Shown here piece after piece: positions 57,447 through 64,000 of a stretch of 64,000 bases of DNA. The position numbers were made by a program, and so were the translations under genes. The stretch's first letter is position 1. Every line of letters begins with the position of its first letter. The DNA is taken from contig NZ_JARNTX010000007.1 of assembly GCF_029433095.1 (NCBI RefSeq), positions 1 through 64,000 of the forward strand, given 5' to 3'. The DNA is from Hymenobacter sp. YC55. GTDB taxonomy: Bacteria; Bacteroidota; Bacteroidia; Cytophagales; Hymenobacteraceae. A model generated the notes under the pieces. It did no database searches and had not been told where the DNA came from. It saw nothing but the letters and a program-made list of their open reading frames with translations.

Positions 57447-59090
57447 TTACAAAGTGGGTATATCGGCGAGTTGAGCAGTGAACTGCTGATTTTCCCACCT
57501 AACCACGCCCGCCTCAATCCAGGGGGCTGCGCGTTGCTTTTCCAGGAAGTCAGGTTCCCACTCGGTGGCTTCCCGGATTTTCTTGACTTTCACCTTGAAT
57601 TGACAATGGTTTAAGTCCACGTGGTTTTTGGTGGCCCAGAAAGCCGTGAAGGTGCGGATGCCTTTTTCCAGGCGGGCCTGGTCGATTTTTTTCGTAACGA
57701 TGTCGTAGGTCCATTTCAGCCACAACACGCCGTAGAGGTACGCTCCGGGCTGCCCATCGGGCCGAATGATGGGTAGAAAGCGCTCGACGCTGTCGGCGCC
57801 GACGTAGGTAACGGCCACAATGCGCGTGTACCCCGCGAAATGCTCGTCGAGCGCAATCGGGTGATTGGTGATGCCCAAAAACTTGCGCGAGGGCACGGTG
57901 GACGCCATGGTAAGACGGGCCAACCCCTGGCCAACAAGCGTGTGGTCGAAGCCGGATTTTTCGCGCAGCACCTGCGCTAGGGTGGAGTTGTAGGAGACGG
58001 CGCCCTGCATCAGCGTTAGCCCCACTATTCCTGTCGTTAGACCCGCCAGTTTCAGTTTACGCAGGGCGGTGCCCGCGCTGGCATCCGCGTATTGAGTGGT
58101 GGCGGCTTGATCAACAGCCCCCCTCGGGGTACTACTAGCCGGCCGGTGAGAACTAGCTTCAATTAAGCGGCGCAGTCGGGGGCGGCGCAGCAGCCAGGCC
58201 GCCAGGCCCCGGTCCGGCCGGGCCTTGAACCAGCGGCGCCAGTACGAAACCGGCACCATCAGCAAATAGATAGAACCAAAACCGAGGGCGAAGAAGGGCA
58301 GATTGAAAAACAGCAGTACCCCCACGTGCAGCCCTATCCCAATGACCATCAGCCCCGCCCGAAATTTGCGGAAAGGAAACAGAAACAAGAAAAAGAACTC
58401 GAACACCAACGTTAGGTAGCCTAAAAACTTAACCAGCCCTTCCTGATTCAAGATGAAGGTGCCGTTGGACCCCATTTCAAACGGCGAAGACATTGGCTTC
58501 CACATCCCCAGTCCCTTCAGCCACAGGGGCGCCGTCAGCTTGTAGAGAGTGGAATCAAAGTAAACGAAGGCAATACCCACGATGACGGGTACGTAGTAGG
58601 CGAGTTGGCTAACCGTGCGGGGCGGCGGAGAAAGAGTACCCGTGCGCACCGTTCGCCAGACCCGGTCCCAGGACAGGCACTGCCCAATGGGCAGAAACAG
58701 GAACAGGAAACTAATGCTCACGTAAACCGGGGTCATCATGTAAACGTAGGTGCGCACCGACGAAAAGAACAGCAGCACAAACACGTAGTTGGCGATGGCC
58801 GCGGCGCGCGTAAACCAGCCGAGCAGCAGCAACACAACCGCCCCCATCCACAAGACTAAGGGGCCGGCAAAACTCATTTCCGAGGGCTCGATAAAGGGCA
58901 CGGCATCGAAGATCAGCTCCCGGAAATAAAACAAGTTAACAACCTCGCCGAGTAGTACGGCACTGAACACAATGCGGAACAAGGCTAAGCCGGTGCCGTC
59001 AATTTGCTTGTCGTAGGCTTTGCGGATTATGCGGTACGCTTTGGCGAATATCCCTTCCGCAACCGGGCGCTGAAGTTGATCGGTGATCAT
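57447..59090 (-). CDS. HTTM-domain membrane protein (gamma-carboxylase-like)
   Basis: A 547-aa protein. The start MITDQLQRPVAEGIFAKAYR leads to DGTGLALFRIVFSAVLLGEV and FIEPSEMSFAGPLVLWMGAV, typical of the HTTM domain shared with vitamin K-dependent gamma-glutamyl carboxylase. About nine hydrophobic segments run to residue 280. The C-terminal third is soluble (FLGITNHPIALDEHFAGYTR). Bacterial HTTM proteins have no settled function. Finding one inside a polysaccharide cluster, between DegT and NeuD genes, is unusual; it may modify or move an intermediate. Confidence 0.85.
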   Translation of the reverse strand: MITDQLQRPVAEGIFAKAYRIIRKAYDKQIDGTGLALFRIVFSAVLLGEVVNLFYFRELIFDAVPFIEPSEMSFAGPLVLWMGAVVLLLLGWFTRAAAIANYVFVLLFFSSVRTYVYMMTPVYVSISFLFLFLPIGQCLSWDRVWRTVRTGTLSPPPRTVSQLAYYVPVIVGIAFVYFDSTLYKLTAPLWLKGLGMWKPMSSPFEMGSNGTFILNQEGLVKFLGYLTLVFEFFFLFLFPFRKFRAGLMVIGIGLHVGVLLFFNLPFFALGFGSIYLLMVPVSYWRRWFKARPDRGLAAWLLRRPRLRRLIEASSHRPASSTPRGAVDQAATTQYADASAGTALRKLKLAGLTTGIVGLTLMQGAVSYNSTLAQVLREKSGFDHTLVGQGLARLTMASTVPSRKFLGITNHPIALDEHFAGYTRIVAVTYVGADSVERFLPIIRPDGQPGAYLYGVLWLKWTYDIVTKKIDQARLEKGIRTFTAFWATKNHVDLNHCQFKVKVKKIREATEWEPDFLEKQRAAPWIEAGVVRWENQQFTAQLADIPTL

Positions 59091-59217
59091 TACCTGAGTG
59101 AAGGATGCTAGGTGATGGAAAATAAGGTTGCCTACTTTTGGCCCTAAGGCAGGCTCCTGCCGGGTCGGGCCAGGCCAGGGCCCCCTTGCTACTGGCCGCT
59201 TCCGGCCGAGAAATGCT

Positions 59218-60321
59218 CTAGGCGGTGTAGGGGACCACGGGCAGTTTTCTGGTCAAGCCCGCCCGCACTAAGCCGGCTATCCGGCGGACTTGCACTGGTG
59301 GCAACTGCGGGTAGAAAGGCAGACAGAGGACGCGGGTAGCAATATCTTCGGCTACCGGGCAGCTCTCGCTCGGCGCGTAGGGCAGGTGGTTGAGGGAGGG
59401 GAAAAAATAGCGGCGGGCATCAATCTCGTTTTCCGCCAGCAGTTGCTTGATATCCAGCAGTTGCGCCTCGTTTTCAAATACCACGGGAAAGTAGGCGTAA
59501 TTGTATTCTATCCCGGCGGGCATAACAGGGTAGCGTAGCGTTAAGCCGGCGAGTTCGTGGTGGTAGAGTTGGTAGAGCTGGGCGCGCGTGGCGATAAGCT
59601 CAGTAACCCGCGGCAACATGCACAAGCCCAGAGCCGCGTGGAATTCCGAGTTTTTGCCGTTAATGCCCAGCAGCATGTGATCATCACCGAAGTGACCGAA
59701 CGATTTCAAAAGCCAAATTTTCTTGGCCAACTCGTCGGTATGCGCGATCAGGGCCCCACCCTCGCCGGTATGAAAGAGCTTGGTTGCGTGAAAGCTGCAC
59801 GCCGTCAGATCACCGTAGGTGAGCAGCGAGCGACCCGCGACTTTGGTACCAAAAGCGTGCGCGCCATCGTAGATAACCTTCAGTTGGTGACGCTGGGCAA
59901 TTGCTTCGATTTTAACGACGTCGCAGGGATAGCCGTACACGTGAGTGGCGAGAATGGCGCTGGTACGCGGCGTGATGGCAGCTTCTATCTTATCGGCGTC
60001 TATGCAGAAGGTGGCTTCTTCGATATCAACATAGACGGGCGTACATTTTTCCCACAGGATAACCGAGGTGGTGGCCACGTACGAGAAAGGCGTGGTAATA
60101 ATTTCCCCCGTTAAGTTCAAGGCTTGAATGGCCAACTGCAGCGCAATGGTGCCGTTGGAAGTGAACTGGACGCAAGGCCCACCCATGTAAGCACTCAGCT
60201 GGCCCTCGAGTTCAAGCAACAACGGTCCGTTGTTGGTGAGCTGGTTTCGCTCCCAAATGCCAGTTAGATAGGAAACATATTCCTCAAGCGGGGGCAGATA
60301 CGAATGCGTAACATAAATCAA
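59218..60321 (-). CDS. DegT/DnrJ/EryC1/StrS sugar aminotransferase
   Basis: A 367-aa PLP enzyme starting MIYVTHSYLPPLEEYVSYLT. Family motifs are VQFTSNGTIALQLAIQALNL, ITTPFSYVATTSVILWEKCT, YVDIEEATFCIDADKIEAAI and VIYDGAHAFGTKV, with the PLP Lys in SFHATKLFHTGEGGALI. Length is the family norm. It transfers an amino group to a nucleotide-bound keto-sugar; with the PglD-like acetyltransferase it would give an acetamido-deoxy sugar. It is preceded by 300 bp of AT-rich DNA, where its promoter should lie. Confidence 0.95.
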   Translation of the reverse strand: MIYVTHSYLPPLEEYVSYLTGIWERNQLTNNGPLLLELEGQLSAYMGGPCVQFTSNGTIALQLAIQALNLTGEIITTPFSYVATTSVILWEKCTPVYVDIEEATFCIDADKIEAAITPRTSAILATHVYGYPCDVVKIEAIAQRHQLKVIYDGAHAFGTKVAGRSLLTYGDLTACSFHATKLFHTGEGGALIAHTDELAKKIWLLKSFGHFGDDHMLLGINGKNSEFHAALGLCMLPRVTELIATRAQLYQLYHHELAGLTLRYPVMPAGIEYNYAYFPVVFENEAQLLDIKQLLAENEIDARRYFFPSLNHLPYAPSESCPVAEDIATRVLCLPFYPQLPPVQVRRIAGLVRAGLTRKLPVVPYTA

Positions 60322-60621
60322 AGCAGTAGGAAAAAGGTTAGCGAGTTACTAAAGTACCAATCAATATTGGAAAATGATAAAAATAACCCCACGTTATGGC
60401 AACCTATCCAAGCAGGATTCAATATAAAGCCCTCTTTAAATAGTTAAGTTTTATATTGATTAGATGCTGTAATCCACTGATCCTAACAGATCCTTCGCTT
60501 GAACCAATGTTAGAATGAGGCTAAGCTCGTCAGTAAATATCACTACTAAATAAATTTTGTTCTTTGTGCTTACGACTTTTGTGAAGCTCGTAAATTTTGC
60601 AAAATGGAAGATCAGCTAAGA
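60322..60621. other. 300 bp AT-rich spacer in the polysaccharide cluster
   Basis: Much more AT-rich than the flanking genes, no gene recognised. It separates the GT2 gene from DegT and suggests that DegT has its own promoter or that a gene has been lost here. Confidence 0.4.
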
Positions 60622-61581
60622 TTAGATAGCTTTAGGATTTTTAAATAGCAACATGCTAATATAAAGTAGTGATGTTTGACCTAGGGTCTGTTTGCGAACA
60701 CCACTCTTGGCATTTCGATAAAACAGCAACAGGCTTTTGGTTTTAGCTAACTCAATAAAGTTATCAAGCAGTAATTTCTGTTGGTTGTCTAGCCGCTCGG
60801 CGTACGTGTAACTAAATTCCTTGGCCATAAGAATTTTCCGAGTTAAATCCCGGAGCATTTTCTTTTCAATAACTATTCTCTTGAATCGGTTAAGGAAAGT
60901 GCTGTCTTTGAAACTACCGGAAATATTATTTCCATGTTGGCGGTATAAAACAGTTTTCTCGCTTAAGTAGCTGATTTTCCCGAAGGCACTAGCGACCATG
61001 GCAATCCAGTAATCATGGCTTTCGGCAACGGTGGGTACGGCATCGACTAACTTAACTAAGGTCCTGTTTATCATAGTAGTACAGCCATACACGGGGTTTT
61101 GGACCAGTAAATGGGAAAGCTTGAGATCGGCTAGTTTCAAGGCGCTAAAGTTTTTCTTCGAGTAAATAGTGCGCAAGTTGGCGTCTACGTACCGAAAGCC
61201 GGTGTGCACCAGCAACGGGTACGATTTGCCGTGTTTTTTCTCCAGGACAAGCATTTGTCGCAGGGTGAATTCTATCTTACTAGGAATCCAATAATCATCC
61301 TGGTCACAAAACATAAGGTAGTCTTCCTGCTTGGCGTGCTGTAACAAGCAGTTGAAATTAAGCGCGCTACCCAATCGACGGCCATAATTATCAATCACCG
61401 CTATGGATTCGGGAAATAATGCCTGATACCGAGCTAATATCAGGGCTGTCTCATCCGAAGAGCCATCATCGCGAATCAGCAATTGCCAATTAGTATACGT
61501 TTGCTTGAGGATGCTTTCAATTTGCTCACCAACAAATTCTGCTCCGTTATAAGTCGCCAATAACACAGTAACCTTATGCAT
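60622..61581 (-). CDS. family 2 glycosyltransferase
   Basis: A 319-aa protein from ATG 61581 (MHKVTVLLATYNGAEFVGEQ). The GT-A fold motifs are LLATYNGAEFVGEQIESILK, LLIRDDGSSDETALILARY and the metal-binding LMFCDQDDYWIPSKIEFTLR. The second half ends in a basic region without membrane helices. It resembles rhamnosyl- and other sugar transferases of O-antigen or capsule clusters. Codon use is more AT-rich than in the rest of the window, a sign of transfer. First gene of the cluster. Confidence 0.93.
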   Translation of the reverse strand: MHKVTVLLATYNGAEFVGEQIESILKQTYTNWQLLIRDDGSSDETALILARYQALFPESIAVIDNYGRRLGSALNFNCLLQHAKQEDYLMFCDQDDYWIPSKIEFTLRQMLVLEKKHGKSYPLLVHTGFRYVDANLRTIYSKKNFSALKLADLKLSHLLVQNPVYGCTTMINRTLVKLVDAVPTVAESHDYWIAMVASAFGKISYLSEKTVLYRQHGNNISGSFKDSTFLNRFKRIVIEKKMLRDLTRKILMAKEFSYTYAERLDNQQKLLLDNFIELAKTKSLLLFYRNAKSGVRKQTLGQTSLLYISMLLFKNPKAI

Positions 61582-62219
61582 GAGCTTTTCTTTGACCACA
61601 TCAACAGCACGAGTAAGTCGAATTCAATACGCAGGCTACCAATTGGAGGACGTTACACCCCTTTAAAAAATTAAAATTTATATAAATTTATGAATAAATT
61701 TTACATAATATGATTGTAAAATCTCGGCCTTGGCAAATGAGGGTATGCTTACTGGAGCACCTTATTGCTAAAGCTAGCTATGCCCTAACCGGAAAGTCCC
61801 TTAGAATTAAGGTATTGGTCTGTGTTACTAAGTCTTTACAGCTAGCAAATTAGCTCCACGCCGTTGCTACATATTCTTTGATGTAGTCCAAAGAGTTGGC
61901 GCCGCTGGAGTTTACGTAATGGTACCACTAATACGATGCCTAAGTCGTTGGAAAGTACTTACCGGCCAAGCGGTATGACTGGCGCACCAAGGTTCCTTTG
62001 ACCACTTGTTAGACAACTTTATTTGCAGAGGGTAAGAAAGATAAGGCTGCTAAAATGTAAGGGCGCCTGTAACGAAGGGCCGGGTTGGCAGTAGTCGGGG
62101 TGCGCCCTACCTTCCAGTCAGCAAGTATTGCCCTGCTCCCGACGAAGCACGAGCGGAGGGTCTGCGTTACCATCAGGACCGCCCTGTTACTTGATTTGCC
62201 TACTTCCACCCGCTTGTTG
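61582..62219. other. 638 bp AT-rich spacer without a gene
   Basis: Bases 61670-61730 are very AT-rich and contain the palindrome AAATTTATATAAATTT. This may hold the promoter of the polysaccharide cluster. Towards 62000-62219 GC rises, and the stretch up to the serine hydrolase start reads open in its frame but without similarity. Confidence 0.4.
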
Positions 62220-63311
62220 ATGAAAGCACTGGTCGCCTTTCTCGTTGTTGCCCTGTCCTTCTTCTCTGCTGTTGCACCCGTACCCCCGCCCGCCAAGCCC
62301 TCACTGGCCCGGCGAGAGCGAATGGCCATCGACAGTGCCGTTGCGCAAGAAATGCGGCAGCAACACGTCGTAGGGCTCTCCCTGGGCATCATCAAGAACG
62401 GGCACGTGGTGCTGACCAAGGGCTATGGCCGCACGAACGTGGAACTAGGCGTGTTGGCTTCCCCCCGGTCGGTGTAGAAAATCGGTTCGATCAGCAAGCA
62501 AATGGTGGCGACGGCCATCCTGTTGTTGGTCCAAGAACACCAGCTCACGCTCTCCGATTCGCTCCCGCTCTTTTTCAGAGGGGCTCCCCCGTCTTGGAAC
62601 AAGATCACCGTTCGCCACTTGCTTCAGCACACCTCGGGCCTACCGCGGGACTCGCCCTTGCTCGACAATATGAAAGAGCAGCCTGACTCGGTTCTGATCA
62701 AAGGCGCCTATAACAGCAAGCTGCTGTTCGAGCCGGGCACGGCGTGGCGCTATTGCAACCTAGGCTACTTTATGCTCGCCGACATCATTCGCCAGCGCTC
62801 CCACCGCACATTCCCTGCTTTCATGCAGGAACGCCTGTTTGCCCCCTACGGCCTAGACCACACCCGCACGACCACTTTTTCGGGGATTGTCGCGGACTGT
62901 GCCGCTGGGTACGTGTATAAGGAAGGCCAAGGCTTGTCCAATGCCAAAAACTACTTGGCCTTGCGCCCGAGCGGGGCTTTTCTCTCTAGTGTGGAGGATC
63001 TGCTGCGCTGGGAACTGCTTATCCAACACCAGCAAGTACTCTCGGCAAGCCAGTGGGCACAAATGTGGCAGGATACCGTTTCGACTGCCGCCGTCACCCA
63101 AGGCTCGGTGGAATACTATGGCTATGGCTGGGACGTCAGCACATATAAGCAGCGGCCCGTAGTGCACCACGATGGCACCATCCCCGGCTTTACGAGCAGC
63201 TACTTTCGCTTTATGGATAGCAACACAGCTATCATCGTCTTAACCAATGCCGACAATGCCTACCCCAAAACGGTGGCTTTGCGCATCGCCGACATTTTGT
63301 GGGAGCAGTAA
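62220..63311 (+). pseudogene. class C beta-lactamase-family serine hydrolase, split by an amber codon
   Basis: From ATG 62220 a signal peptide (MKALVAFLVVALSFFSAVAP) leads to AVAQEMRQQHVVGLSLGIIK and SPRSV, then TAG at 62475. The same frame continues directly with KIGSISKQMVATAILLLVQE, where SISK is the nucleophile motif S-x-x-K, and runs to 63311 with LLQHTSGLPRD, YCNLGYFMLADI (Y-x-N) and VVHHDGTIPGFTSSY (H-x-G). Related proteins have F or Y at the stop position. One substitution, for example TAT to TAG, would explain it. An internal start at 62502 would lack the SxxK. Confidence 0.85.
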
Positions 63312-63661
63312 ATCGGAAGCTACCCGTGGATCGGGAGCTGACAGTAGGTGCTTGTTTCCGGTTGCTACCTCAGCGAGGACGGCGAAAGTGCTGGTGATCG
63401 GTCCCGCCTGCTTTCAGCTGAGCCCCTGGTAGTCCGCCGCCCCTCGTGCTACAAAAACGCAATCGCCCTAACTAGACAAGAGGCAACGCCCTGATCAGAA
63501 CGTTGCCTTGCTACTACTTTCTCTGGCCTGGGGAGACCGGGTGAACACTCCAGTAGGCGTACGAGGTCTTTTATCTCTCAATAGTCAATCGAAGTCAACA
63601 TAAGGAGAAGGGTGAGTAGTGCTCATCCGCCCAACTTAGGTATCATGAACTGTGTTAAAAG
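63312..63661. other. 350 bp downstream of the IS110 transposase gene
   Basis: This should contain the right end of the IS110-family element, since the transposase stop is at 63662. IS110 elements usually lack terminal inverted repeats, and none was seen, so the boundary cannot be fixed from one strand. Confidence 0.35.
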
Positions 63662-64000
63662 TCAAGCGTTTAGGGGCATTTTTGAGGTAAAATCCGCTTG
63701 GTAGGGCACCCCCGATCCAACAATAGCAAATGCTTGCTTGAGCAACTTGTTACAGACGGCAATCAGGGCCAACTTCCCACTCTTGCCTTTGGCTACCAGT
63801 CGATTATATAGCGCTTGGCACGCGCTATTCCTTTTCTTGGCCGAGAAACTACACATAAACAGCTTGCTCCGAATCAAACTTCCGCCCATTTTGGTGATGC
63901 GTGTCTTGTCCCGCACACTCGTCCCCGAGCTATGCTCGTGGGGTGAGAGACCTGCTTTGGCAATGAGTTGGCGGTAGTTGTCCAGGTGAGCGAAGCCGCC
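63662..64000 (-). mobile_element. IS110-family transposase, C-terminal part (runs off right edge)
   Basis: The minus strand is open from 64000 to the stop at 63662, 112 codons. The read GGFAHLDNYRQLIAKAGLSP, HEHSSGTSVRDKTRITKMGG and SLIRSKLFMCSFSAKKRNSA is the Transposase_20 (IS116/IS110/IS902) domain with its A-G-L-x-P, G-x-x-x-R and K-x-G-x-x-x-x-R pattern. It ends KQAFAIVGSGVPYQADF. The N-terminal DEDD domain lies outside. IS110 elements carry a guide RNA in the non-coding end upstream of the gene, also outside the window. Confidence 0.88.

Overview
The window looks like part of a large conjugative plasmid, or a plasmid-derived replicon, from a Bacteroidota bacterium close to Hymenobacter. 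The evidence is the GC-rich coding with AT-rich control regions, promoters of the TTG-19 bp-TAnnTTTG type, a CTnDOT-like TraA-N transfer gene set, a Rep_3-type initiator next to iterons, and many short signalling proteins of the kind expanded in Hymenobacter. No rRNA, tRNA or CRISPR array was seen.

Region 1 (1-25.7 kb) is a loosely packed accessory and signalling region. It holds a partial B12-binding radical SAM protein, a receiver-BLUF photoreceptor fusion (1654-2508), an ECF sigma factor, two PAS histidine kinases, an MFS exporter followed by DUF4239 and bestrophin genes, a TonB receptor-LytS kinase-LytTR regulator operon, an amidohydrolase, a DUF3667 membrane protein, and several very small proteins. 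Two short-protein families recur: VbhA-antitoxin-like proteins of about 60-70 aa, and STAS-like proteins of about 140 aa. Many genes are broken: a kinase tail plus receiver at 906-1585, a frameshifted paralog at 4506-4768 and a truncated small protein at 10092.

Region 2 (25.7-32.5 kb) is the replication and partition core. It has a decayed rep copy, an intact Rep, nine iterons of 21-22 bp period with one inverted copy, a GAF pseudogene, two STAS-like genes, remnants of a Tn3-like transposon, ParA with a small partner, and a roughly 0.7 kb centromere-like array built on TGTACGTACA.

Region 3 (32.5-51.5 kb) is the transfer region. On the minus strand the order is traA, DUF3408, a TraD-position gene, traE, traF, traG, three DUF4141-type genes, traJ, traK, traM, traN. 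A divergent plus-strand mobilisation block has MobC, relaxase, VirD4-type coupling protein, an HTH protein, a DUF3945 protein and a TOPRIM protein. The likely oriT and the main tra promoter lie between the two blocks (43.69-44.29 kb).

Region 4 (51.5-64 kb) is cargo. It has two tiny membrane proteins, a methyltransferase, a TetR repressor with two identical palindromic operators, a six-gene surface-polysaccharide cluster (two glycosyltransferases, DegT aminotransferase, NeuD/PglD and WbbJ acetyltransferases, HTTM membrane protein), a class-C serine hydrolase killed by one amber codon, and the 3' part of an IS110-family transposase running off the right edge.
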